Part shown: in pieces, positions 15,237 through 22,346 of the stretch
Layout of the letters: the number at the start of each line of letters is the position of its first letter
Position numbering within the stretch: the first letter of the stretch is position 1
Assembly: GCA_934591705.1 (NCBI GenBank)
Contig: CAKTPM010000020.1
Location: forward strand, 1-24,410
DNA length: 24,410 nucleotides
DNA from: an uncultured Oscillospiraceae bacterium
GTDB taxonomy: Bacteria > Bacillota > Clostridia > Oscillospirales > Oscillospiraceae
Direction: 5' to 3'
The notes under the pieces: generated by a model
What the model was told of the DNA's origin: nothing
What the model saw: the letters and a program-made list of their open reading frames with translations, nothing else
Database searches by the model: none
Position numbers and translations under genes: made by a program

Positions 15237-16250
15237 TCAGGCCCCCTTTCTGTGGATCATCATATAGATAACGATGGGTGCGCCGAACACCGCCGTCACG
15301 GAGCTGATGCTCACCTCCGTAGGGGCGAAGGCGGTGCGGGCGATGAGGTCGCAGAACAGGCAGAACACGCCGCCGCCCAAAAAGCACGCCGGGATCATGC
15401 AGAGGGGCTCCGCCGACTTAAAGAGGGATTTCATCAGGTGCGGCACCGCGATGCCCACAAAGGAGATGGGGCCGGCAAAGGCCGTGACGCAGGCCGAGAG
15501 CACGCTGGAGAGCAGGATCAGCGCCGTCCGGAAGGTCCGCAGGGGCACGCCCATGTTCTGGGCGTAGACCTCGCCCAGCTGGTACGCCCGGATGGGCTTG
15601 GACAGGAAAAAGGTCAGCAGCAGCGTGACACCGCAGACACCGGCCATGGTCTTTACATTCTCCCAGCTCATGCCGGAGAAGGAGCCCAGCGACCAGTTGT
15701 GCAGGTTCACGATGCTGGAATCGTCGGCAAAGGTCACGAGAAAATCCGTCAGCGCCGAGCAGATATAGCCGATCATCACGCCGCAGACCACCAGCAGGCT
15801 CATGCGCTTGACCCGCTGGGAGATCAGCAGCACGAAGCCCATGGATACCATGGCGCCCACGAAGGCCGCCGCGATGAGAATGGCGGAGGAGGTGGTCTTG
15901 CCACGGCTCAGCAGCGCCAGCATGGCCACGCACACCGTCATCTTTGCGCCGGAGGAGATGCCCAGCACGAAGGGGCCTGCGATGGGATTGTGGAAGAAGG
16001 TTTGCAGCAGATAGCCGGACAGGGACAGCGCCCCGCCCAGGATCAGCGCCGACAGAAGCCGGGGCAGACGGATCTTTACGATGATCTGGCTCTGGGTAAA
16101 GCCCACATCGCCCCCCAGCAGGATCCGCCATATATCAGACGCGGAAAGAGAGACGCTTCCCGCGAATATGTTCCAGAGTATAAATACAAACAAAAGCAGG
16201 AGGAGCAGCCAAAAGCCGCCCCAAATACGAAATCTGCGGGTCCTCTCCAT
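15237..16250 (-). CDS. ABC transporter permease, FecCD/BtuC family
   Basis: A 337-residue polytopic membrane protein with the FecCD pattern. RLPRLLSALILGGALSLSG and LQTFFHNPIAGPFVLGISSGA lie in the first third, and GPISFVGIAVPHLMK, the cytoplasmic coupling loop, lies in the last third. About ten transmembrane helices are expected for the family. ATG at 16250 has AAGGAGG 6 nt upstream. The 52-bp gap after the binding-protein gene holds only a very short CCCC/GGGG hairpin with a T-run, possibly a weak attenuator. It forms one importer with the ATPase and lipoprotein binding protein. Cobalamin/corrinoid versus siderophore or heme transport cannot be separated by sequence here. Confidence 0.92.
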   Translation of the reverse strand: MERTRRFRIWGGFWLLLLLLFVFILWNIFAGSVSLSASDIWRILLGGDVGFTQSQIIVKIRLPRLLSALILGGALSLSGYLLQTFFHNPIAGPFVLGISSGAKMTVCVAMLALLSRGKTTSSAILIAAAFVGAMVSMGFVLLISQRVKRMSLLVVCGVMIGYICSALTDFLVTFADDSSIVNLHNWSLGSFSGMSWENVKTMAGVCGVTLLLTFFLSKPIRAYQLGEVYAQNMGVPLRTFRTALILLSSVLSACVTAFAGPISFVGIAVPHLMKSLFKSAEPLCMIPACFLGGGVFCLFCDLIARTAFAPTEVSISSVTAVFGAPIVIYMMIHRKGA

Positions 16251-16302
16251 GCTGCTCCTCCTTATTCTTCAAAAAAATGTAACGATATGCGCCCCCAAGG
16301 GG

Positions 16303-17445
16303 TCACATCATGCGGGTCAAAAAGTGGAAATCCGTGTCCGCCGCGCCGTTGAGGGCGTGGTTCACATCCACGATCAGGTCGCTGAGATCCAGGGACTCCT
16401 GGTAGAAATTCTTGGTCAGGCACCAGACCTCGCCGTTCTTCACGGCCTTGAAGTCCTTCAGCAGGGGGTCTAAGGCCACCAGCTCGTCAATGGTGCCTAT
16501 CTCGCCGTCCACGATGCTGTTGTAGATGAGCACATCGGCGTCCACCGCACCGTGGTAGAAGGACTCCATCTGAATATTGACGGTGGATTGGGCGTTATCC
16601 TCCGCCGATTCATCAAAGGAGATATACTCCCCGCCGGCCATACCGATGGACTTGGCCACATAGTCCGTGGACTTGCGGACATTCACCGCGCCGGTGCTGG
16701 TGATGTAGAAGAAGGCCACGGTCTTGCCCACGGGCTGCTGGTCCAGGATGTCGGCCACGCTGTCCATCTTGGCGTCAAAAAGCGCGGCGGCCTCGTCCTC
16801 CTTATCCAGCAGCGCCCCATAGAGCTTGATCCACTCCATGCGGCCCAGGGGCTGGGGCTCATAGCTGGAGGTCTCCACCAGCACGGGGATGCCCAGGCGC
16901 TCCAGCTGCTCCAGTACCTCAGGCGAGTGGTAGATCATGGTGTTCTCTACGGCCAGATCACAGCCCTGGGATAAAATGAGCTCATAGTCCGGCTCGGAGT
17001 ACTTGCCGGCATAGACCATCGCGCCGCTGTCCATGGCGTCCTTGGCACACTGGATATACCAGTCCTTTTGCTTTTTGCCGCTGAGGGTGATGTTCTCAAT
17101 GGCGCCCAGCTTGTCGAAGTGGTCCATGGCGGCGGCGGCCACCAGGTAGATCTGATCCAAGGGCTGCTGCAGCACGGTGACCCCGGCGGGCACGCCCTCG
17201 GGCACCGCCGCACCCTCCGCCACCAGCAGATACACCCGGTCGCCGTTGATGGTGATACGCTTGTAGCTGTCCCCGGCATATTCCACGGTGAACTGCTGGG
17301 CATAGCGCAGGGGCATGGTGCGGTCAAAGGAAAGGGCGTCCCAGGATGCCTCGCCGGCCGTCGTGCCGGGGGCATCGCCTGCGCCGCAGGCGCAGAGGCC
17401 CAAGACCGTCAGCACCGCCAGAAGCCCGGCGAGAAGGCGCCTCAC
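16303..17445 (-). CDS. ABC transporter substrate-binding lipoprotein, FecB/BtuF-like
   Basis: A 380-residue lipoprotein. The signal peptide ends in the lipobox LCAC with acylated C20. After an acidic linker a class III (BtuF/FecB/TroA-like) bilobed domain begins (RITINGDRVYLLV, about 63-75), with a central helix and two lobes. The start is GTG at 17445: GGAGG lies 7 nt upstream and the codon overlaps the preceding stop as GTGA, so it is coupled to the two-repeat lipoprotein. Together with the next two genes it forms a full importer. Aromatic and acidic residues are abundant in the ligand-cleft half (WYIQ, YSEPDY, YEPQPLGRMEW), but no ligand can be named. Confidence 0.88.
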   Translation of the reverse strand: MRRLLAGLLAVLTVLGLCACGAGDAPGTTAGEASWDALSFDRTMPLRYAQQFTVEYAGDSYKRITINGDRVYLLVAEGAAVPEGVPAGVTVLQQPLDQIYLVAAAAMDHFDKLGAIENITLSGKKQKDWYIQCAKDAMDSGAMVYAGKYSEPDYELILSQGCDLAVENTMIYHSPEVLEQLERLGIPVLVETSSYEPQPLGRMEWIKLYGALLDKEDEAAALFDAKMDSVADILDQQPVGKTVAFFYITSTGAVNVRKSTDYVAKSIGMAGGEYISFDESAEDNAQSTVNIQMESFYHGAVDADVLIYNSIVDGEIGTIDELVALDPLLKDFKAVKNGEVWCLTKNFYQESLDLSDLIVDVNHALNGAADTDFHFLTRMM

Positions 17446-18275
17446 TGAGCGGCCTCCACGGCGGTGGCGGACTTAAAGGTCAGGGTGTACTCGATCTCGT
17501 GGGGGGTGCTCATGGCGGTGGTGTCGCCGATGACCTTCAGCTCAGTATCCAGGGCCCGGACGGGGATCTCGAAGGTGGAGCCGCCCTCGGTGGTGAGCAC
17601 ATCGCAGCGCACGCCGTCCACCACCATGTAGTCATACTTCTCGCTGCTCCACACAATGGTGGCGGTGGCGGCACCGTTCTCCACCTTCAGGGTGCAGGGG
17701 GTCAGCACATGGGACTTGCCGGAGCCGCCGGCAAAGTCCAGCTCGATGGTATAGGTGCCGTCGGCCAGCGCGATGGCGGCAGGCGCGGCCTCTTCCTCCT
17801 TCAGCACGGGGTTGGAGACAGAGACCTTGTGGTCATACCACACGCCCTTTTTGCCGATGAGAGCCACATCGAACTCCTCGTCCAGGGCGGGCACGGGGAT
17901 GTCAAAGCCGTTGACCTCGTCGGTGAGGCCGTCGGAATAGGTGACGGTGTCCTTGGTGGGCTGCAGCAGCACGGCGCCCTCCTTCTGGGCGTCCTCCTTC
18001 AGGCCGGGGAAGAGGTTCACGATGCTGGTGGAGGCCAAGCTCACATGGATGGTCATCTGGCCGTCCTTCACCGTCAGGGTACCCTTGCCATCACAGGCCT
18101 CATTGGCATGGAACATGCTGCTGTCGGTTTTGAAGTCCGCGGTATAAACGCCGTCCGCCAGGGCGGGCTCCTTCACATCGTCGGTGCCGGGGGCGTCGGT
18201 GCCCTTCTGGCCGCAGCCGGCCAGCAGGGACAGCACCAGCAGCGCCGCCAGCAGGCAAGAAATCAGTTTTTTCAT
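17442..18275 (-). CDS. Surface lipoprotein with two H-x4-C repeat domains, function unknown
   Basis: A 277-residue lipoprotein with lipobox LAGC (C21). Two tandem beta-rich repeats, about 40-156 and 171-267, share the pattern ADGxYT, then S-x-x-x-H or S-H, C-x-x-x-x-T-L-x-V or C-T-L-x-V, then F-x-I-P-V-x-A-L-D-x-E, ending in a strand before H-x-V/H-E-I. Each repeat carries H-x4-C: H56...C61 and H189...C194. The size and strand pattern recall NEAT-like ligand-binding domains (inference only), and the second repeat contains EKYDYMVVDG. Co-transcription with a lipoprotein CbiK and the importer suggests it captures a tetrapyrrole, corrinoid or metal at the cell surface. ATG at 18275 has AAGGAGG 8 nt upstream. 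I do not recognise a named family. Confidence 0.75.
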   Translation of the reverse strand: MKKLISCLLAALLVLSLLAGCGQKGTDAPGTDDVKEPALADGVYTADFKTDSSMFHANEACDGKGTLTVKDGQMTIHVSLASTSIVNLFPGLKEDAQKEGAVLLQPTKDTVTYSDGLTDEVNGFDIPVPALDEEFDVALIGKKGVWYDHKVSVSNPVLKEEEAAPAAIALADGTYTIELDFAGGSGKSHVLTPCTLKVENGAATATIVWSSEKYDYMVVDGVRCDVLTTEGGSTFEIPVRALDTELKVIGDTTAMSTPHEIEYTLTFKSATAVEAAQ

Positions 18276-18295
18276 AGTTTTTTCCTCCTTAATTC

Positions 18296-18332
18296 AAAAG
18301 GCCCCGAGGCGAGCCGAAGCTGCCCCGGAGCC
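18296..18332 (-). terminator. Strong intercistronic hairpin after cbiK
   Basis: On the minus strand an 11-bp GC-rich stem (two G-U pairs) pairs GGCTCCGGGGC with GCCTCGGGGCC. It encloses a second AGC-TTCG-GCT hairpin with a UUCG loop and is followed by TTTT. It lies 12 bp after the cbiK stop and 20 bp before the lipoprotein start. It could terminate most transcripts after cbiK or stabilise the cbiK mRNA 3' end. Confidence 0.65.
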
Positions 18333-18344
18333 CCTTGGCTCGTG

Positions 18345-19529
18345 TTACGCGATGGCGTCGATGGCCGCCTTGGTGTGAGCGGCATACAGCGCCTGGATGG
18401 CCTCGATGCGGCCCAGGCCGGAGATCTGGCAGTTCACGGTGAAGCCGGCGGCCTCAAACATGGTCTTCCAGGAATCGTCGTCTGCACCGGCCATGTCGTT
18501 GTTGGCATGGTCGCCCGCCACCACCATCAGGGGACGCAGCACCACGGTGGTGTAACCGGCGTTCTTGACGGCTTCGATGACGGCCTCGCAGGAGGTCTCC
18601 TCGGGCTCGCCCTCCACGGTTCCGATGAACACATTCTCATAGCCCAGCTTCTCCATCTGGGCGGCCATCTGGCTGTAGGTGACCTTGGCCACATGAGCCG
18701 TACCGTGGCCCATCAGCACATAGGCAACACCGGCCTCCTTGGCGGCAGCGGTGGTTTCATAGCCGCTCTCCTGGAGAGCAGCGGCCACAACGGCCTTGGC
18801 AACGGCCTCCTTGTCGGCGTTGATGACGGTGGCATCGCTGCCCACCTCACCCAGCATGGGCTCGGCGATCTCAACGGACTCGAACTGGTCGCGGACGGCG
18901 TCAATAGCGGCACACATCTCATCATACTCGGCACCGTGCATCAGGTGGGTGGGCTGGACAACCAGCTTCTTCACGCCGTTGGCAATGGCGCGCTCCAGGG
19001 CCTGGTCCATGTTGTCGATCTTCTCGCCGTCACGGGCCTGGATGTGGTTGATGATGATCTGAGCGGTGAAGGCGCGGCGCACGGACCAATCGGGGTTGGC
19101 CTCCTGCAGGGCATCCTCAATGCTCTTGATGTCCTCTACGCGGCTGTCGTTGAAGGAGGTGCCGAAGGACACCACCAGCAGCTCCTTTTCGCCGATCTCG
19201 TCCTGGTTGCGGGGATCGTCCTTGGAGGCGTCGCCGGTATCCAGACCGAAGTAATCGGGGCTGGCTTCCTCACCCTCCACCAGGGCCTTCTGGGCATCGG
19301 TCAGGGCGTCCCAAGCGGCCTTGGCGGCCTCGCACTGGGCGTCGGTGTCCTCGGTGCGCTCCTGGACATAGATGGCATCGATGAGGGCGGCCACCTTGTC
19401 GGCAGCGGCCTTATCGGCCTCGGCGGTGTTCACATTGTTGTCATCGGCGGCATTGTTCTTGTTGCCGCAGGCGGTCAGAACGCTCATGAGCATCACGGCC
19501 GCCAGAAGAAGTGCAAGTACTTTCTTCAT
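18345..19529 (-). CDS. cbiK: Lipoprotein form of sirohydrochlorin cobaltochelatase (CbiK)
   Basis: A 394-residue protein made of a lipoprotein signal (MKKVLALLLAAVML, lipobox LTAC, C21), an Ala/Asp/Asn-rich linker with a helical segment (about 37-90, AAKAAWDALTDAQKALV) and a complete CbiK domain from about 114 to the end. CbiK marks: VVSFGTSFNDS (119-129), VVQPTHLMHGAEYD (190-203, H195/H198), VLMGHGTAH (271-279, H275) and VVAGDHANNDMAG (336-348, H341). CbiK inserts Co2+ into sirohydrochlorin. Lipobox and charged N-terminus predict an extracytoplasmic, membrane-anchored enzyme, as in the exported CbiK of Desulfovibrio. That is puzzling for an intracellular pathway step. Start ATG at 19529 has only a modest site (GAGGTAGGA). 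It is the first gene after the cobalamin riboswitch. Confidence 0.9.
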   Translation of the reverse strand: MKKVLALLLAAVMLMSVLTACGNKNNAADDNNVNTAEADKAAADKVAALIDAIYVQERTEDTDAQCEAAKAAWDALTDAQKALVEGEEASPDYFGLDTGDASKDDPRNQDEIGEKELLVVSFGTSFNDSRVEDIKSIEDALQEANPDWSVRRAFTAQIIINHIQARDGEKIDNMDQALERAIANGVKKLVVQPTHLMHGAEYDEMCAAIDAVRDQFESVEIAEPMLGEVGSDATVINADKEAVAKAVVAAALQESGYETTAAAKEAGVAYVLMGHGTAHVAKVTYSQMAAQMEKLGYENVFIGTVEGEPEETSCEAVIEAVKNAGYTTVVLRPLMVVAGDHANNDMAGADDDSWKTMFEAAGFTVNCQISGLGRIEAIQALYAAHTKAAIDAIA

Positions 19530-19560
19530 GGTTTTCCTACCTCGTTTCAAAAATTTTTCT

Positions 19561-19600
19561 GAAAGAAATATAAAAGCGGCCACGGTGTATCCGCAGCCGC
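19561..19600 (-). terminator. Riboswitch-controlled intrinsic terminator
   Basis: Minus-strand GCGGCTGCGG and CCGTGGCCGC pair over 10 bp (two G-U pairs) around the loop ATACA, then TTTTATATTTCTTT follows. It lies between the cobalamin aptamer and the cbiK start, so it is the natural off-switch of the operon. A further 6-bp hairpin (GGTCCG/CGGACC, 19625-19647) sits between aptamer and terminator. Confidence 0.85.
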
Positions 19601-19694
19601 CCTCATTGATTCTTACCACTGGCTGGTCCGCACACGAGAAACGGACCGGGAAGTCGCAGGAATACCAACCTGTTGGCAGCGGGTTTGAGATTCC

Positions 19695-19850
19695 ACACAG
19701 AGGCAGGTCTCCTGACTTCGTTCATCACGGCACTGCCCTTCCCGGTTTCCCAGTGGTTTGCAGGCCGCTCCCGTTCACAGTGACTGCATCGCTCCGGATT
19801 CGCACCGGATTCCCTTTTCATCTGCTTTTGAGCAGACACCTCTGCGCTAC
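19695..19850 (-). ncRNA. Cobalamin (AdoCbl) riboswitch aptamer
   Basis: The minus strand carries the B12 box AGTCAGGAGACCTGCC (19702-19717). The upstream conserved core GGGAATCCGGTGCGAATCC is present, and CAGAGG (19839-19844) and CCTCTG (19698-19703) can form the closing stem P1. A TCTGCT/AGCAGA hairpin follows P1. These are diagnostic of class I-like cobalamin riboswitches. Cobalamin binding should favour the terminator at 19561-19600 and shut off cbiK and all downstream genes. Confidence 0.95.
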
Positions 19851-19877
19851 AACTTTATATTTTTTCAGATCAGCGAG

Positions 19878-19905
19878 ATTATATCATATTTTGTCGAATT
19901 GTCAA
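19878..19905 (-). promoter_or_regulatory. Promoter of the cobalamin operon
   Basis: Minus-strand -35 TTGACA (19900-19905) is a perfect consensus and -10 TATAAT (19878-19883) is also perfect, with a 16-bp spacer. The expected transcription start near 19871 lies about 20 bases before the aptamer. No other comparably good promoter was noticed inside the 17-kb operon. Confidence 0.88.
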
Positions 19906-20052
19906 TGCGCTGCCGCGCTCGGTTATTCCAACTTTTTCGAGAGTTCCCCTCTGTTTTTTGGGACAAGCGACCACAAAAGCGCTTTTTTTCCGGTTCGGGG
20001 CCGAAAGGGGCGCCCCCCTGTCCGCCAGGGCCGGGCAAATGCCCGCCAACGC
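19906..20052. other. GC-rich intergenic stretch, nothing recognised
   Basis: Between the cobalamin-operon promoter and the putP terminator lies about 150 bp with several GC-rich self-complementary words (for example GGGGCGCCCC, and GGGCAAATGCCC). No gene, RNA or binding-site family could be recognised. A short minus-strand frame (19879-20103) crosses it but also crosses the putP terminator and the operon promoter, so it is not called. Confidence 0.5.
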
Positions 20053-20054
20053 TG

Positions 20055-20082
20055 AAAAAAGAGGGCTTGGCCCTCTTTTTTC
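20055..20082 (-). terminator. Terminator of putP
   Basis: AAAAAAGAGGGC, a 3-base loop and GCCCTCTTTTTT form a perfect GC stem flanked by A and T runs, so it can work in both directions. It starts 18 bp after the putP stop and also insulates the cobalamin-operon promoter from upstream transcription. Confidence 0.88.
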
Positions 20083-20099
20083 TGTGTATGCACGGCGCG

Positions 20100-21554
20100 T
20101 CAATCCTCGTAGCGAACGGCCTTGTCGAAGAGCTCCTCCACGGCGGCGTCGGGCTTCTTGGAGGCCAGGGACACCACGATGCAGGCGATCAGACTGGCGA
20201 TGAAGCCGGGGATGATCTCATAGATGCCGGTGGAGCTGAGGCACACCAGCCACAGCACATCCACCACCGCGCCCACCAGGATGCCGGCCACGGCGCCGGA
20301 GAAGGTGAAGCGCTTCCAGAACAGGGAGAAGAGGATCACCGGGCCGAAGGCGGAGCCGAACACGCCCCAGGCGTTGGACACCAGGTCCATGATGGAGCCG
20401 GCATTGGGGTTGGAGGCGATGAGCAGGGCCACCACGGAGATCGCCAGCACCACCACGCGGCCGATCCACAGCATCTCCTTCTCGGATGCCTTGTCCTTGC
20501 GGAGGATGGGCTTATAGACATCGCTGGCAAAGGCGGAGGCGGAGACCAGCAGCTGGGAGTCCGCAGTGGACATGGAGGCCGCCAGGATGGCGCTGAGCAG
20601 CACGCCGGAGATAACAGCCGGGAACATCATGCGCACCATCTGGATGAAAACGGTGGAGCTGTCGGCGATATCGCCCAGGAGCACATGGCCGATGCAGCCG
20701 GCCGCCACGGAGAAGATCACGATGAGCACATTCCAGGTGATGCCGATCTTGGCGGACTTTTTCAGGGACTTCTGAGACTCCAGGGACATAAAGCGCACGA
20801 TGATGTGGGGCATACCGAAGTAGCCCAGGCCCCAGCCCAGGCCGGAGACGACATCCTTCCAGTTGCCGAAGAGATCCCAATAGCCCGCGGGCATATCGGA
20901 GAAGCTCATGGCGGCGCCGCCGGAGCTGATGATGCCCAGGGCGAAGAGGGGGGCGATGAGCAGGGCGGCCAGCATCAGCATGCCCTGGAAGAAGTCCGTC
21001 CAGCAGACGGCGTTGAAGCCGCCCAGGAAGGTATACGCCACAATGATGGCGGCGGCGATGTACATGGCCACATTGGTGTCGATGCCGATGACCGTGTGGA
21101 ACAGGGTGCCGCAGGCCTTCATGGAGGAGGCGGCATAGATGGTGTAGGCCACCAGGAAGATCACCGCGCAGATGACCTGCAGGACCTTGGAGGTGCTCAG
21201 GAAGCGGTTGGTCAGGTACTGGGGCACAGTGATGGAGTCATTGGCCACCACGGTGAAGCGGCGCAGCCGGGGGGCCTCCACCGTCCAGCTGATGGCGTAG
21301 CCGATGGCGAGGCCGATGGCGATCCACGCCTGGCCCACGCCGGCCAGGTAGATGCTGGCAGGCAGGCCCATCAGCACCCAGGCGCTCATATCGGAGGCGC
21401 CCGCGCTCAGCGCGGATACCCAGGCGCCCATGCGGCGGCCGCCCAGGAAATAATCCTTGTCGCCGCCGTCCTTGGAGCGCAGGAAGAAGTACACGCCGAT
21501 GCCCAGCATGAACAGCAGGTAAACAAGAAATACAACATTTTCAGCATTCCACAT
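20100..21554 (-). CDS. putP: Sodium/proline symporter (PutP)
   Basis: A 484-residue sodium:solute symporter, close to the usual 490-500 residues for PutP. N-terminal helix 1, then the hallmark YFLGGRRMGAWVSALSAGAS and MGLPASIYLAGVGQAWIAIG segments follow, and TM8 carries AASMSTADSQLLVSASAF, which includes residues of the sodium site. About 13 transmembrane helices are expected. The resemblance to E. coli PutP in TM2 is strong, favouring proline over pantothenate, sialic acid or glucose family members. ATG at 21554 follows GGAG with 8-nt spacing. It has its own promoter (21606-21634) with a long palindrome just upstream, downstream of a TetR-type regulator gene. No proline dehydrogenase is nearby. 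Confidence 0.93.
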   Translation of the reverse strand: MWNAENVVFLVYLLFMLGIGVYFFLRSKDGGDKDYFLGGRRMGAWVSALSAGASDMSAWVLMGLPASIYLAGVGQAWIAIGLAIGYAISWTVEAPRLRRFTVVANDSITVPQYLTNRFLSTSKVLQVICAVIFLVAYTIYAASSMKACGTLFHTVIGIDTNVAMYIAAAIIVAYTFLGGFNAVCWTDFFQGMLMLAALLIAPLFALGIISSGGAAMSFSDMPAGYWDLFGNWKDVVSGLGWGLGYFGMPHIIVRFMSLESQKSLKKSAKIGITWNVLIVIFSVAAGCIGHVLLGDIADSSTVFIQMVRMMFPAVISGVLLSAILAASMSTADSQLLVSASAFASDVYKPILRKDKASEKEMLWIGRVVVLAISVVALLIASNPNAGSIMDLVSNAWGVFGSAFGPVILFSLFWKRFTFSGAVAGILVGAVVDVLWLVCLSSTGIYEIIPGFIASLIACIVVSLASKKPDAAVEELFDKAVRYED

Positions 21555-21605
21555 AACATTTTCTCCTATCTACAGAACGGTTTCGCATTCACGAACTCGC
21601 GGCTG

Positions 21606-21634
21606 ATTATACCACACGAAACAGTAGAACGCAA
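21606..21634 (-). promoter_or_regulatory. Promoter for putP
   Basis: Minus-strand -35 TTGCGT (21629-21634) and -10 TATAAT (21606-21611) are 17 bp apart. The palindrome at 21638-21673 begins 3 bp upstream of the -35 box. Confidence 0.75.
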
Positions 21635-21637
21635 CAT

Positions 21638-21673
21638 AGAACGGCGTATGGAACAAACTCCGTACGCCGTTCT
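21638..21673. repeat. 36-bp palindrome, probable TetR-type operator upstream of putP
   Basis: Perfect 11-bp inverted arms AGAACGGCGTA and TACGCCGTTCT flank a 14-bp centre. Allowing one mismatch the arms reach about 15 bp. The palindrome abuts the putP -35 box, between putP and the tetR gene. Further AGAACG or CCGTTC half-sites occur nearby at about 21580, 21625 and 21739. On the minus strand no T-run follows it, which argues against a terminator. Control of putP by the neighbouring regulator is inferred. Confidence 0.6.
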
Positions 21674-21755
21674 TGAAAATATTTATTTTTTGTTTATATA
21701 CCGTTATTTTTTGACTGTACGAATTGCAAAACCAAAAACCGTTCAAAAAATAATA

Positions 21756-22346
21756 TTATGATTTTTGCCGGTAATTGCTCAGAAACATGGGCATGGTGCG
21801 GTCGGCATAGCGGGCCAGGGAGTAGCCGCCGTCGGCCAGGCACCAGTCGTACATGAGGCCGTGCTCCAGCATGGCATAGTCGTTGACGATCTCATTGGCG
21901 GTGAGGTCGGTGCGCAGCTCGCCACGCTCCTGCCCCTGGCGGATGACCTGGTGGAGGAGCTTGAAGTACATGCGATCCCGGCTGAGCATGTGCTTTTCCC
22001 CCTTGGTGGTGAGCTGGGTGGAGAAAAGCCGGGCCAGCAGCTCCACGGACACCGTGTTGTCGATCATGGTGAAAAGGGCGTGATTCATATACAGCAGCTT
22101 ATCCGCCGCCGGCATATCCGGAGCCATCTCCTGGCGCAGCTGCTCATACTTCTCGTCGAAGATCATGGACAGGGAGCCCAGAAGGGCGTCCTTGCCCTCA
22201 AAGTAGTGGTAGAAGCTGCCCTTGGAGGTGCCGGACTCGAAGATGATGTCCTCCACGGTGGTGTTGTCGTAGCCCTGCTCATAAAAGAGCTTCCAGGCGG
22301 CGGAGACGATGCGGGCCTTGGTATTGCGTCCTGCCTTACGCGGCAC
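21756..22346 (-). CDS. TetR/AcrR-family transcriptional regulator
   Basis: A 196-residue regulator. The N-terminal DNA-binding domain is clear: RIVSAAWKLFYEQGYDNTTV followed by DIIFESGTSKGSFYHYFEGK (about residues 12-51), the classic TetR helix-turn-helix. The C-terminal part is helical and probably forms the ligand-binding dimer domain. A GTG start at 22346 is chosen because GGAGG lies 8 nt upstream and gives MPRKAGRNTKARIV, a typical TetR N-terminus. The longer ATG frame (22400) would overlap the flippase much further. It overlaps the flippase end by 11 bp, so the two are probably co-transcribed. The likely target is the palindrome before putP. Effector unknown. Confidence 0.88.
   Translation of the reverse strand: MPRKAGRNTKARIVSAAWKLFYEQGYDNTTVEDIIFESGTSKGSFYHYFEGKDALLGSLSMIFDEKYEQLRQEMAPDMPAADKLLYMNHALFTMIDNTVSVELLARLFSTQLTTKGEKHMLSRDRMYFKLLHQVIRQGQERGELRTDLTANEIVNDYAMLEHGLMYDWCLADGGYSLARYADRTMPMFLSNYRQKS

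Noticed and set aside
19879..20103. Small minus-strand gene (74 codons)
   Set aside because: It spans the putP terminator, a GC-rich spacer and the cobalamin promoter, and has no ribosome site or homologous look.
21638..21673. Palindrome as the tetR terminator
   Set aside because: It lies over 80 bp after the tetR stop and is not followed by a T-run on the minus strand; an operator explains its position next to the putP -35 better.
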